Positions 30,916 through 40,109 of a stretch of DNA of 64,000 nt are shown in pieces. A program made the translations under genes and the position numbers. This DNA comes from Bacteriovoracaceae bacterium (GTDB lineage: Bacteria; Bdellovibrionota; Bacteriovoracia; Bacteriovoracales; Bacteriovoracaceae). Below the pieces are notes generated by a model. The model had not been told where the DNA came from and ran no database searches. It saw only the letters and a program-made list of their open reading frames with translations. Where the stretch lies: positions 1 to 64,000 of the forward strand of contig JABIHA010000058.1 of assembly GCA_018649885.1 (NCBI GenBank). The letters run 5' to 3'. Within the stretch, counting starts at the first letter, position 1; the number at the start of each line of letters is the position of its first letter.

Positions 30916-32160
30916 GTGATACAATTTTGTATGTCGAAAAATACAACTCCTAGCTGGAAAGCGAAAATGAAAGTCTATCGGGCCCATCAACTAATGATGA
31001 GGTCCCTATCAAAGGTAATCCCCTTTCCAAGGCCCAAATTATTAACTGGTGCTGGGTGTGTAAGTGAGTTGGCCGACCATATAAAACAAAAAGGTTTAAA
31101 AAGGGTTTTAATTGTCACCGATAGTGTCTTGATGGGATTAAAACTCCTAGACACTCTCACCGCCTCTTTTGATAAACACAATATTAAATACACAATTTTT
31201 GATGAAGTGCAGCCTAATCCAACTATTAAAAATGTTGAAGATGGAAGAAAGGTCTACCTAAAAAACCGCTGTAATGGCATCGTGGCGTTTGGTGGTGGCT
31301 CCCCCATGGACTGTGCAAAGATGATTGGAGCCCGAGTACGTAACCCCTATATGTCGGTACAAAAAATGAGGGGTCTATTTAGAGTTTTTATCCCTATCCC
31401 ACCATTTTATTGCGTTCCCACTACTGCAGGTACTGGATCAGAAACAACAATTGTCGCCGTTATAAGTAATCCTGAAACCCACGAAAAACTTGTTATTACA
31501 GATTTTAAATTGGTGCCTAAGGTTGCAGTTCTTGATCCTGAGTTAATGGTAGGTCTTCCAAAACATATTACCTCCACAACAGGAATGGATGCTCTTACTC
31601 ATGCCATTGAAGCTTATATTGGCCACAATGGAACAAAATTTACAAACGGTAATGCAGAAGAGGCCACAAAACTAATTTTTGAAAATCTTGAGAAGGTCTA
31701 TCACGACGGATCAGATCTTGAGGCGAGAAGTAATATGGCCTTGGCCTCTTTTTATGCAGGCCTTGCTTTTACCAAGGCCTATGTGGGTTATGTACACGCC
31801 ATTGCTCATAATATGGGTGGCCTTTATGGAGTGCCTCACGGTCTTGCCAATGCCATCATCCTTCCCCATGTCTTAGAGTTTTCGGCAGAAGCTGCAGAGT
31901 CTAAACTTGCAAGTCTTGCTATCGCTGGTGGCATAGGAAAATCTACAGAATCAGAAAGAGAGCTTTCACATCGCTTTATCGCTAAAGTAAAGGCCATGAA
32001 TGAAAATATGAGTATGCCCACCACTATAAAAGAGCTTAAAGAAAGTGATATACCCCTTATTGCAAAACGTGCGCTTGCAGAGGCCCATCCCGATTACCCT
32101 GTACCTACTTTTATGTGCCAAAGTGAGTGTGAGGATTTAATAAGAAAACTTCTGCCTTAG
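30916..32160 (+). CDS. Iron-containing (type III) alcohol dehydrogenase
   Basis: 414 residues from a GTG at 30916, or 409 from ATG at 30931; neither has a clear ribosome binding site. NAD-binding GGGSPMDCAK and PTTAGTGSE are followed by metal ligands: D in AVLDPEL, H in MDALTHAIEAYIG, and two H in HAIAHNMGGLYGVPHGLANAI. It would oxidise an alcohol or reduce an aldehyde with NAD(P) and a divalent metal. The substrate cannot be told from sequence. A basic N-terminal extension precedes the domain. Confidence 0.9.
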   Translation: MIQFCMSKNTTPSWKAKMKVYRAHQLMMRSLSKVIPFPRPKLLTGAGCVSELADHIKQKGLKRVLIVTDSVLMGLKLLDTLTASFDKHNIKYTIFDEVQPNPTIKNVEDGRKVYLKNRCNGIVAFGGGSPMDCAKMIGARVRNPYMSVQKMRGLFRVFIPIPPFYCVPTTAGTGSETTIVAVISNPETHEKLVITDFKLVPKVAVLDPELMVGLPKHITSTTGMDALTHAIEAYIGHNGTKFTNGNAEEATKLIFENLEKVYHDGSDLEARSNMALASFYAGLAFTKAYVGYVHAIAHNMGGLYGVPHGLANAIILPHVLEFSAEAAESKLASLAIAGGIGKSTESERELSHRFIAKVKAMNENMSMPTTIKELKESDIPLIAKRALAEAHPDYPVPTFMCQSECEDLIRKLLP

Positions 32161-32185
32161 CCCACTGTACCCTCTCGGCCCTAAA

Positions 32186-34384
32186 CTATATTTTTGTTGT
32201 CTTTAGCCTCAGTGAATTTGTAATAACTGAAACGGAACTAAAGCTCATGGCCGCAGCTGCAATCATTGGGCTCAGTAAAATTCCAAAAAAGGGATATAGA
32301 ACTCCAGCAGCAATGGGTACCCCAGCAGCGTTGTAGATAAAAGCAAAGAATAAATTTTGCTTTATATTGGCCATGGTAGCACGACTCAATTTTCTGGCGC
32401 GAACAATACCTCTTAGGTCCCCCTTAACAAGTGTCACTCCAGCACTTTCCATGGCCACATCTGTTCCCGTGCCCATGGCCACTCCGACATGGGCCTTAGC
32501 CAGTGCGGGAGCATCATTAATGCCGTCTCCTGCCATGGCGACAATTTTTCCTTCGCCTTGAAGTTTAGTGATGGCCTCTACTTTTTGTTCAGGTAGAACT
32601 TCTGCAATGACTTTATCTATTCCTAGCTTCCCTGCTACCGCCTCAGCAGTTGTTAAGCTATCACCAGTCAGCATCACTAATTCGAGTCCTTCTTTGTGAA
32701 GTTCTAAAATCGCCTCTGCAGTTGTCTCTTTTATGGGGTCGGCCACTCCAATCAATCCACCAAGTGAATTATCGATTGCCACAAACATTACTGTTTGCCC
32801 CTCTCGCCTATAACTTTCCGCCTCGGTCATAACATCTTCTAGAGAAATATTTAAATCCCTCATTAAAGATGCATTTCCTAAGGCCACCTCTTTGTTATTG
32901 ATAAGACCTTTAACACCCTTACCAGTCACAGATTCAAAGTTAGTCACACTTGAGAAGTCGATATTTCGATCCATTGCACCTTTGACGATCGCCTCGGCAA
33001 GTGGATGCTCACTGGCTTTTTCAATGCTACCGACAAAACTTAAAAGAGAGCTCTCATCTAATTCTCCCATGACCTTGACAGTCACAAGCTTTGGTCTTCC
33101 CTCAGTTAAAGTCCCCGTTTTATCAACAACTAAAGTGTCCACCTTTCTCATCACTTCAATAGATTCTGCATTTTTAAAGAGCACTCCCATAGTAGCTCCC
33201 CTTCCGGTGGAAACCATAATAGACATGGGGGTAGCAAGCCCCAGAGCACATGGACAGGCAATAATGAGAACTGCAACAGAGTTAATCATGGCATAGGCCA
33301 TAGCAGGATCTGGTCCCCAATTGGCCCAGACGATAAAAGTGGTGATTGCTGCAAAAATGACTGCAGGAACAAAGTAGCCCGCAACCACATCGGCCATTTT
33401 TTGGATAGGAGCGCGACTTCTTTGCGCCTCAGCAACCATGTGAACGATTCTAGAGAGTAAGGTGTCTGCACCTATTTTTTTTGCAACGATTACAAGTGAG
33501 CCTGTCCCATTAATTGTGGCCCCAACGACTTTCTCTCCAGACATTTTCTCAACAGGAATGGGCTCACCTGTTATCATTGATTCATCAACTGAACTTTTTC
33601 CCTCTAAGACTATACCATCGACAGGAATTTTTTCACCAGGTCTTACTCTTAGTTTGTCACCTAACTGGACTGCTTCAAGTGGAGTGTCTTCTTCTGATCC
33701 ATCTGGATTAATTTTTCTTGCAGACTTGGCAGCTAAACCTAAGAGTTTTTTTATCGCCTCATTGGTCTGACTTCTGGCACGAAGCTCTAAAACTTGCCCC
33801 AATAATATCAAAGTCACGATGACACCTGCGGCTTCATAGTAGACAGCAACATGTCCACTTGCATCTCTAAATGAAATTGGAAATAAATTGGGAATGATGG
33901 TTGCGACCAAGCTATATAAATAGGCCACACTCACCCCCAAACCAATTAATGTGAACATATTGAGGCTTTTTCTTTTTATAGAATCAATTGCCCTCATGTA
34001 AAATGGCCATGCAGAATAAAGAGTCACAGGAGTTGCTAGTAAAAACTCAATTCCAATTTTCCACTTTGGTGAAAAAACTTTAGATATTGGACTACCTGGT
34101 AAAAGATCTCCCATGGAAACAATAAATAGTGGAATAGTAAAAAGTGCTGCAAGAGCAAATCTTCTTTTCATGTCAGCTAGTTCTTCATTTCCGCTATCAT
34201 CTGCAATAAGTGGCTCTAGTGCCATGCCACACTTGGGACATGGCCCTGGACCAATTTGTCTTATTTCTGGGTGCATAGGACAGGTATAGACAGCATTGGG
34301 ATCACTGCTTTTATGACTTGCAGTTGAGGCTGCATGCTCTTTGTGATGATGACAACTGTGTTTCATCTCTGAGTGCGTTTCCAT
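32186..34384 (-). CDS. copA: Copper-translocating P1B-type ATPase
   Basis: 732 residues. A His-rich start (HSCHHHKEH) and a [22 protein letters not shown] heavy-metal-binding domain replace the usual HMA domain. Then TM helices, the [15 protein letters not shown] actuator loop, the ion-site CPC ([13 protein letters not shown], near residue 380), the phosphorylation site DKTGTLTEG (near 420), SEHPLAEAI and [12 protein letters not shown]. It exports Cu(I) from the cytoplasm. It follows csoR by 12 bp, so it is the second gene of a copper-responsive operon. Confidence 0.93.
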   Translation of the reverse strand: METHSEMKHSCHHHKEHAASTASHKSSDPNAVYTCPMHPEIRQIGPGPCPKCGMALEPLIADDSGNEELADMKRRFALAALFTIPLFIVSMGDLLPGSPISKVFSPKWKIGIEFLLATPVTLYSAWPFYMRAIDSIKRKSLNMFTLIGLGVSVAYLYSLVATIIPNLFPISFRDASGHVAVYYEAAGVIVTLILLGQVLELRARSQTNEAIKKLLGLAAKSARKINPDGSEEDTPLEAVQLGDKLRVRPGEKIPVDGIVLEGKSSVDESMITGEPIPVEKMSGEKVVGATINGTGSLVIVAKKIGADTLLSRIVHMVAEAQRSRAPIQKMADVVAGYFVPAVIFAAITTFIVWANWGPDPAMAYAMINSVAVLIIACPCALGLATPMSIMVSTGRGATMGVLFKNAESIEVMRKVDTLVVDKTGTLTEGRPKLVTVKVMGELDESSLLSFVGSIEKASEHPLAEAIVKGAMDRNIDFSSVTNFESVTGKGVKGLINNKEVALGNASLMRDLNISLEDVMTEAESYRREGQTVMFVAIDNSLGGLIGVADPIKETTAEAILELHKEGLELVMLTGDSLTTAEAVAGKLGIDKVIAEVLPEQKVEAITKLQGEGKIVAMAGDGINDAPALAKAHVGVAMGTGTDVAMESAGVTLVKGDLRGIVRARKLSRATMANIKQNLFFAFIYNAAGVPIAAGVLYPFFGILLSPMIAAAAMSFSSVSVITNSLRLKTTKI

Positions 34385-34396
34385 CAGTATTTTCCT

Positions 34397-34684
34397 TTAT
34401 AATTTTCCACGTTTTACTTTTGTGATAATCTCCATTAACTCATTAACGAGATCCTCCGTATTGGCAGCTGATTTTCTTTTTAGAGAGTCTTTTACACAAC
34501 CTTCCACATGTCCTCTTAAAATATTTAATTCCACTGAATTAAGGGCCGCTTTAACAGCTTTAACTTGATTGAGAATATCAATACAATAGCGTTCATCTTC
34601 AATCATTTTGATGATTCCTCGAACCTGCCCCTCAACTTTGTTGAGTGAGATCACTTCTTGAATATGACACGATCCCTTTTTCAC
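34397..34684 (-). CDS. csoR: CsoR-family copper-sensing repressor
   Basis: 95 residues from a GTG with a GGTGAGG ribosome binding site. The Cu(I) ligand set C34-H59-C63 is present (RYCIDILNQ, ILRGHVEGCV), as in CsoR; FrmR and RcnR differ. A helical tetramer binds its operator until Cu(I) releases it. First gene of csoR-copA, with an operator-like palindrome about 55 bp upstream, so it probably represses its own operon. Confidence 0.92.
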   Translation of the reverse strand: MKKGSCHIQEVISLNKVEGQVRGIIKMIEDERYCIDILNQVKAVKAALNSVELNILRGHVEGCVKDSLKRKSAANTEDLVNELMEIITKVKRGKL

Positions 34685-34737
34685 AAATACCTCACCTTAT
34701 ATTTAATCCACTGCTAATTGGAGCTTACCCCTTGCTT

Positions 34738-34758
34738 CTATACCCCCCAGGGTACATA
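34738..34758. promoter_or_regulatory. csoR: Putative CsoR operator upstream of csoR-copA
   Basis: TATACCCCCCAGGGTACATA: an imperfect palindrome with G/C-rich centre and A/T flanks, the shape of known CsoR operators. It lies 54-74 bp upstream of the csoR start, in promoter position, and downstream of nosL. Confidence 0.7.
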
Positions 34759-34827
34759 GCAAGAATAAACATGACTATACTCATGAAATTTAATCAGATA
34801 CAAAAGTGGCGGCTGCAGCCAGGATGG

Positions 34828-35286
34828 TTAATTTGAAAATCGATCGGCGTCGTTTAGAATTTTTTCTGTCATCATCTGATAGCTGTGAGAATGATCTGTC
34901 TTTGTTATTCGCGGACAAAAATTGTGGCCCATGGGTGAATGGATCTCTACTTTTTCCCAAAATGCAGTCTTGGCGTTTAACCATTTTTCACCGGAAATAT
35001 CTTTGACCCAAACTGATCGAATGGCCTGTTTTGAATTGCTATTTATCCAGTGAACAGCGCAGCCTATATCATCAAATTTATAAACTTGATTATTTTCTCC
35101 AATCACTTGAGCGGCAAATCTTTTATCACTAATAACCATTCTACAATTTGAACAACTATCGCGGTCCCAATGAAGCTCAATTGGTTTTTCTATTTTTTCT
35201 GACAAACAGGATTGGAATAAAATGAACGCTGCACAGAGTAGGAAAGTGCTAAGTGAAATTTTTATGAATTTAAAATGAACTACCAC
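34828..35286 (-). CDS. nosL: NosL copper chaperone lipoprotein
   Basis: 152 residues from a GTG. Lipobox LFQSC at residue 27, then DSCSNCRMVISDKRFAAQV with C45, C48 and M50, the Cu(I)-binding motif of NosL, and YKFDDIGCAVHW. NosL delivers copper to the CuZ site of nitrous oxide reductase. Transcribed away from nosZ, in the direction of csoR-copA, with a 143-bp gap. Confidence 0.92.
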   Translation of the reverse strand: MVVHFKFIKISLSTFLLCAAFILFQSCLSEKIEKPIELHWDRDSCSNCRMVISDKRFAAQVIGENNQVYKFDDIGCAVHWINSNSKQAIRSVWVKDISGEKWLNAKTAFWEKVEIHSPMGHNFCPRITKTDHSHSYQMMTEKILNDADRFSN

Positions 35287-35334
35287 ATTCCACCCATTTT
35301 TTCTAAAAAAACATAACGATTTGTTAGTTTAAGA

Positions 35335-35390
35335 AGTGATCTAGATCATTAGATCATTAGATCATTAGATCATTAGATCATTAGATCATT
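35335..35390 (+). repeat. Six tandem AGATCATT units between nosL and nosZ
   Basis: Six perfect 8-bp AGATCATT units at 35343-35390 follow GATCT at about 35338. The array therefore carries seven GATC sites, most of them 8 bp apart. It occupies the 306-bp divergent intergenic region; the rest of that region has no recognised site. Confidence 0.95.
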
Positions 35391-35592
35391 AACCAATAAA
35401 CATTAAAGTCAATCATATTCGGTTACCTAATGATCAACAATGTAGGCTTTTAGCTTTCCGGATTGTTTTTATTTCTCAAAGAATTATAAGTCAAACTAGC
35501 AGTACTTGAAATTTATTGGGAAGTAGGTTTTGAGTAATGTTTAAAAAATATTTCATAGTAAAAAAAAATCAATAATATCGAGGAGGACATTT

Positions 35593-37527
35593 GTGTCAAA
35601 AAGAGCAACATTGAAGACTTTTTTGAGTCTAATCACAGTACTCAGCTTATTTTCAACTACTTTATTTGCTGAGTCGTTAAAAAGTATCGCAAAAAGAAGA
35701 GGCCTATCTGACAAAGATTTGATAGCCGCTGCAAAAACTTACACTCCTACTGGTAAGAAAGATGAGTACCTCGTTTTTTCTTCTGGTGGTCAATCAGGAC
35801 ATCTCATTGTTTATGGGGTTCCCTCAATGAGACTACTAAAATACATTGCTGTTTTTACGCCTGAACCATGGCAAGGATATGGTTATGGTGAAATCGAAGG
35901 CATGCATCGCCTGAAAGAAGGTGAGATTCGCGGAAGGAAGATTACCTGGGGTGACACTCACCACCCGGCCCTTTCAGAGACAAAAGGTGACTATAATGGT
36001 GACTACGTCTTTATTAATGATAAAGCGAATCCAAGAGTTGCTGTTATTGATTTGAACACCTTTGAAACAGTTCAAATCGTAAAAAACCCCATTTTTAAAT
36101 CTGAGCACGGCAGTGCAGTTGTGACCCCAAATACTGAATATGTTTTAGAAGGAGCTCAGTATCCAGCTCCCTATGAAAATAAATATGTTGCTCTCACTCA
36201 AGAAAACTTTAACAAAGTCTATAGAGGTGGGATGACATACTGGAAATTTGATAAGAAAAAAGGAAGAATCGATCTGAAGAGATCATTTACAGTAGAGCTT
36301 CCTCCCTACATGCAAGATATCACCGATGCCGGTAAATCAATAAGTTATGGATGGTCTTTCACCAACTCCGTTAATACCGAAAGATATATTGGTGGTTATG
36401 GTAATGGAAATACAAAACTAAAAAATAGATTGGCCAATGAAGCGGGAATGTCTGAAAAAGATACCGATTACATGCACATCATTAATTGGAAAAAAGCTGA
36501 AGAGCTCTTTAAAAAAGGAAAATTCAAAAAAACAAATGGCATGCCGGTAATTTCCATGAAAGATATGGTCGCCGCCAATGCACTTGTATTACTTCCTGAA
36601 TCAAAAAGTCCACATGGTTGTTCTGTTAGCCCGGATGGACGATATATCATTGTGGCAGGAAAGCTAGATACCCACGCAACTGTTTTTGATTTTAAAAAGA
36701 TAAAAGCGCTTATTGATGCTAAAAACTATGCAAGTAAAGATGCTTACGGAATTCCTGTACTAGACATGAAAAAAACTATTCATAAACAAGTTCAACTGGG
36801 CCTTGGACCACTCCATACTCAATTTGATAAAGAAAAAGGAATTGTTTACACATCTTTATACGTTGACTCATCAGTTGCTAGATGGAATTACCTTGAAGGG
36901 AAATTAATCGAAAAGCTTCCCATTCATTACAATATTGGCCACCTTATAACGGCCGAAGGAGATACTGTTAATCCTGATGGTAAATATCTTATTGCATTAA
37001 ACAAACTTGCCATTGATAGATTTAATCAAGTTGGACCACTCCACCCACAAAATCACCAGTTAATTGATATTACTGCTAAAAAGCCAATGCAGCTTCTCTA
37101 CGATATGCCTCTGCCACTGGGAGAGCCCCATTACGCACAAATGATTAAGGCCGATAAATTGCATCCTAAAATTAGATACAAAAAGAAAAGCTTTAAGCAC
37201 TATGTAAGACCAGGGCAAGAAAAAGTTGAAAGATCTGGTAAAAGTGTCACCATTCATTCAACTGCAATTAGAAGTCACTATAGCCCAGAAGTTATTGAAG
37301 TTAGAAAAGGAGATCAGATTACATGGCACATCACAAATGTTGAGCGTGCTCAAGATCAGGTCCACGGCTTTGGTCTCGATACTTACAACATTCATGGAAG
37401 TATTGAACCTGGCGAAACTGTGACTTTTGAATTTGTAGCAGACAAACGAGGAGTTTTTCCTTTTTACTGTACTGAATTTTGTTCGGCCCTTCATTTAGAA
37501 ATGACTGGTTATTTCTTAGTCAAATAA
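35593..37527 (+). CDS. nosZ: Nitrous oxide reductase NosZ, Sec-dependent (clade II) type
   Basis: 644 residues from a GTG behind a strong GAGGAGG. The N-terminal signal (LKTFLSLITVLSLFSTTLFAES) has no twin-arginine motif, so Sec export. Beta-propeller CuZ histidines appear in GDTHHPALSE, KSEHGSAV, KSPHGCSVSPDGRY and GPLHTQFD. The C-terminal cupredoxin CuA site is FYCTEFCSALHLEM (C626, C630, H634, M637). It reduces N2O to N2 in the periplasm with electrons from c-type cytochromes. First gene of the plus-strand nos cluster. Confidence 0.97.
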   Translation: MSKRATLKTFLSLITVLSLFSTTLFAESLKSIAKRRGLSDKDLIAAAKTYTPTGKKDEYLVFSSGGQSGHLIVYGVPSMRLLKYIAVFTPEPWQGYGYGEIEGMHRLKEGEIRGRKITWGDTHHPALSETKGDYNGDYVFINDKANPRVAVIDLNTFETVQIVKNPIFKSEHGSAVVTPNTEYVLEGAQYPAPYENKYVALTQENFNKVYRGGMTYWKFDKKKGRIDLKRSFTVELPPYMQDITDAGKSISYGWSFTNSVNTERYIGGYGNGNTKLKNRLANEAGMSEKDTDYMHIINWKKAEELFKKGKFKKTNGMPVISMKDMVAANALVLLPESKSPHGCSVSPDGRYIIVAGKLDTHATVFDFKKIKALIDAKNYASKDAYGIPVLDMKKTIHKQVQLGLGPLHTQFDKEKGIVYTSLYVDSSVARWNYLEGKLIEKLPIHYNIGHLITAEGDTVNPDGKYLIALNKLAIDRFNQVGPLHPQNHQLIDITAKKPMQLLYDMPLPLGEPHYAQMIKADKLHPKIRYKKKSFKHYVRPGQEKVERSGKSVTIHSTAIRSHYSPEVIEVRKGDQITWHITNVERAQDQVHGFGLDTYNIHGSIEPGETVTFEFVADKRGVFPFYCTEFCSALHLEMTGYFLVK

Positions 37528-37549
37528 TAAGGCCATAAGGAGAATTGAT

Positions 37550-38074
37550 ATGAAAATCTTAAAAACTATAATATTTGTACTTTTAATGAGCGCCTATTCC
37601 ACTTTGGGATGGGCCAATACTGAAAAAATTGACTATAAGGCCAAGTATGTTGAAAAACAAAAAGTGAATAATGACACTATCGGTATCATCGCTGGAGTCA
37701 TTAACTATGTTTGTCCAAAACTAGTCAGTAAATCGACTAAAATTTGTAAAGTTAAAGACCCCGTAGGAAGTGCTGTGGGATTCCAAAAACAGCTTTTGGG
37801 AAAAGGCGACATTGATGATCTTGATGATATATCAGATAAAGAGTTAAAAGCTGCCCTAAAAAAGAGAAAGATTCTGCACAAAGAAGGTGCCATGCAATTT
37901 TATGATGCCGTCGAACAATTTAAGATGCACTACCCAGAAAGAAAACTTGCCACTGATTTTGCGGCAAAGAAAAAATGGAGACAGGCATTCCAACACGAAG
38001 AGATGGCATGGCAATTTTTAGTTAAATGTGCCAGCCGTGGAATTTTTGCTAAAAAAATGGTTGATGGAGAATAA
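37550..38074 (+). CDS. Exported protein of the nos cluster, function unknown
   Basis: 174 residues with a signal peptide (MKILKTIIFVLLMSAYSTLGWANT). The mature part is basic and helical with a CPKLVSKSTKIC Cys pair and WxxxFxxEEMAWxF near the end. There is no CxxCH, so it is not a cytochrome, and no Met- or His-rich copper site is obvious. It starts 22 bp after nosZ and its stop overlaps the next gene's start, so it is translationally tied to the pathway. A maturation or stability factor is possible. Confidence 0.75.
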   Translation: MKILKTIIFVLLMSAYSTLGWANTEKIDYKAKYVEKQKVNNDTIGIIAGVINYVCPKLVSKSTKICKVKDPVGSAVGFQKQLLGKGDIDDLDDISDKELKAALKKRKILHKEGAMQFYDAVEQFKMHYPERKLATDFAAKKKWRQAFQHEEMAWQFLVKCASRGIFAKKMVDGE

Positions 38075-38499
38075 TGATGTTTAATATCCTAAAGACAATG
38101 AGTAGTTTTTTCTGCATTTGTTTATTAGCGGCCTTTCTGATTCCAGGGAAGGCCAAAGCCGAAACAGGTGCAAAACTTTTTAAAAAATTGACCTGTATTT
38201 CATGTCACGGAAAAGAAGGACGTGGGAAAGTAAGGCGTAAAGATAGAAAGGATCCGAAAACTGGTAAGTTTAAATACAGAAAAGGTGATCCGATGAGAGG
38301 ATTTGAGGAGTATCCTAAGCTTGCAGGACAAAATCCTCTCTATCTATATATCCAAATGAAAGATATCTTCAGTGGAAAAAGAACAAATGGAAAAACCAAG
38401 GCGATGTATGGGATTCGGAGAATGATTGAAAAGCAAGCAACTGACGCCGATTTAAAGGCCATTGCTGAATACTTGTCAAAAGTAAAACCGCTACCATAA
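38074..38499 (+). CDS. Monohaem c-type cytochrome of the nos cluster
   Basis: 141 residues with a signal peptide ending near KAKAET. One haem site CISCH (C41, C44, H45) and likely sixth ligand Met in a later M (MRG or MYG). A basic stretch (GKVRRKDRKDPK) follows the haem. Probably donates electrons to NosZ, like NosC1/C2 in Campylobacterota clusters. Start overlaps the previous stop by one base. Confidence 0.85.
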   Translation: MMFNILKTMSSFFCICLLAAFLIPGKAKAETGAKLFKKLTCISCHGKEGRGKVRRKDRKDPKTGKFKYRKGDPMRGFEEYPKLAGQNPLYLYIQMKDIFSGKRTNGKTKAMYGIRRMIEKQATDADLKAIAEYLSKVKPLP

Positions 38500-38526
38500 C
38501 TAGTTTTAAATTTAAGGATATGATAA

Positions 38527-39282
38527 ATGAAAAAATTAACAATGCTACTTCTCTTAGGACTCTTTGCTCTTTCGAGTACCCTATATGCACAAAAAAAGAA
38601 GTCTACAGGGAAGTCTACTGGAAAGAAGTCTACAGGAAATAAGCCCTCAGATTTTAAAGGTACTTGGGGAACAAAGGTTGAAGAGGCCCTCAAGGCCTTG
38701 AAAATAAAAGGCAATACTAAACACGGCGCAATTATTTATGAAGAAATCTGTGCTAATTGCCACCAGCCTGAAGGTCATGGAGATCCCGCTGGTAACTTCC
38801 CTCAGCTGGCCGGACAGCACAGTACAGTTGTCATCAAACAAATCGCAGATATCCGGGCCGGAAATCGTGATAATCCAACGATGTATCCATTTGCAAATGC
38901 TATTGCCCTCCAAGAGCAAACAGATGATCTTTTTGATAAGCCAAAAACAGGAGCCGAAACACTGGCCGATGTTTCTGCTTTTATTGAGACTCTAAAAATC
39001 TCTACTAAAAATGCTAAAGGGGATGGAAAAGATTTGGCCCACGGCGAGAAACTTTACAAAGCTAACTGCGTAAAATGTCACGGGGACCATGGGGAAGGAA
39101 AAGCAAAAGACTACTACCCTCTAATTGCCTCACAGAATTACAATTATCTGATGAGACAATTTAAATGGATTAAGGCAGGTAAAAGAAGAAATGCCAACCC
39201 AGACATGATTAAACAAATTAAGAATTTTTCAGAGCGTGATATGAAAGCTGTTCTAGATTACGTTTCAAGACAGGTGAAGTAG
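38527..39282 (+). CDS. Dihaem c-type cytochrome of the nos cluster
   Basis: 251 residues with signal peptide MKKLTMLLLLGLFALSSTLYA. A short KSTG repeat follows, then two haem sites, CANCH (C75, C78, H79) and CVKCH near residue 178, with two c-domains of the c553/c4 type. Probably carries electrons between the membrane ferredoxin/quinol side and NosZ. It ends exactly at the start of the next gene. Confidence 0.85.
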   Translation: MKKLTMLLLLGLFALSSTLYAQKKKSTGKSTGKKSTGNKPSDFKGTWGTKVEEALKALKIKGNTKHGAIIYEEICANCHQPEGHGDPAGNFPQLAGQHSTVVIKQIADIRAGNRDNPTMYPFANAIALQEQTDDLFDKPKTGAETLADVSAFIETLKISTKNAKGDGKDLAHGEKLYKANCVKCHGDHGEGKAKDYYPLIASQNYNYLMRQFKWIKAGKRRNANPDMIKQIKNFSERDMKAVLDYVSRQVK

Positions 39283-40109
39283 TGTCAGATTCGCAGAGTA
39301 TTAACTCAAGAATTCTTTTAAGCAAAGTACTGATTGTACTCTCAGTATTGTTGTATTTGGGCACTTACACTCTTGGACCACTATTCGAATATATCGATCC
39401 AGTGACCAAGGAAGTGGAATTTGATCCTGAAAATCTTTCCTTCCAACCATTTAAATTCTTGATGCCAGATGGTCTCGAGGAGATGACGGTTCCACCTGAG
39501 CAGCAAAAGTACTTGGGGAAAGTTTCCTATGAGTTTTTTCCTGAGGGAATTTATGCTTATCTTATAGGATACAAAACAATGCCAATTTGGAGGGTTTCAC
39601 TAGAGGCCCCCCAATATCCAAAAGCATCTTATCCTGAGGGTATTCCCGTTTATTTTACTCTAACAGACTTCCGCGGACAAGTGGTTGAAATGAATGTGAT
39701 TAATCACTACATTGGTATGGACCCCATGGAAGTTGGCGCTTTCAAAGTCAGGAAGATGGTGCCCTTTCTGATTGGAGGCGCACTTCTTTGTTTAATGGTT
39801 TCCCTATTCTATAGTGGCCCATTTTGGTGGATACTAACTCTTGGTCCATCTGCTTTCCCTTGGATTTATATGGGGACTTATATTTACTGGTTATACTGGT
39901 TTGGCCATAATCTCCACTCCTATGGAGCATTTACCATCAAGCCATTTATGCCAACAGTTATCGGTGATGGGAAAGTTGCCCAATTTACCACCCACTCATA
40001 TCCTGCGGTAGGATTTTATTTCTTATTTTTTGGCTTTATTTTAATCATATTATCCACATTAATTAAAAGGAAGGCCTTAAAAGAGAAGAAAGAAACCATT
40101 AGAATATGA
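39282..40109 (+). CDS. nosB: NosB-like integral membrane protein
   Basis: 275 residues with about four hydrophobic segments: one near the N-terminus (LIVLSVLLYLGTYTLGPLF), a pair in the middle (FLIGGALLCLMVSLFY, WWILTLGPSAFPWIYMGTYIYWLYWFG) and one at the C-terminus (FYFLFFGFILIILSTLI), with a long periplasmic loop. Position and topology match NosB of clade II nos clusters, whose role is unknown. It overlaps the end of the cytochrome gene by one base and nosD by four. Confidence 0.65.
   Translation: MSDSQSINSRILLSKVLIVLSVLLYLGTYTLGPLFEYIDPVTKEVEFDPENLSFQPFKFLMPDGLEEMTVPPEQQKYLGKVSYEFFPEGIYAYLIGYKTMPIWRVSLEAPQYPKASYPEGIPVYFTLTDFRGQVVEMNVINHYIGMDPMEVGAFKVRKMVPFLIGGALLCLMVSLFYSGPFWWILTLGPSAFPWIYMGTYIYWLYWFGHNLHSYGAFTIKPFMPTVIGDGKVAQFTTHSYPAVGFYFLFFGFILIILSTLIKRKALKEKKETIRI

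Noticed and set aside
33462-33770. Plus-strand frames inside copA
   Set aside because: Shadows of a strongly supported minus-strand gene.
35343-35390. 8-bp repeats as a CRISPR array
   Set aside because: Units are contiguous with no spacers and too short.
35400-35592. An FNR-type box upstream of nosZ
   Set aside because: No TTGAT-N4-ATCAA-like palindrome could be found.
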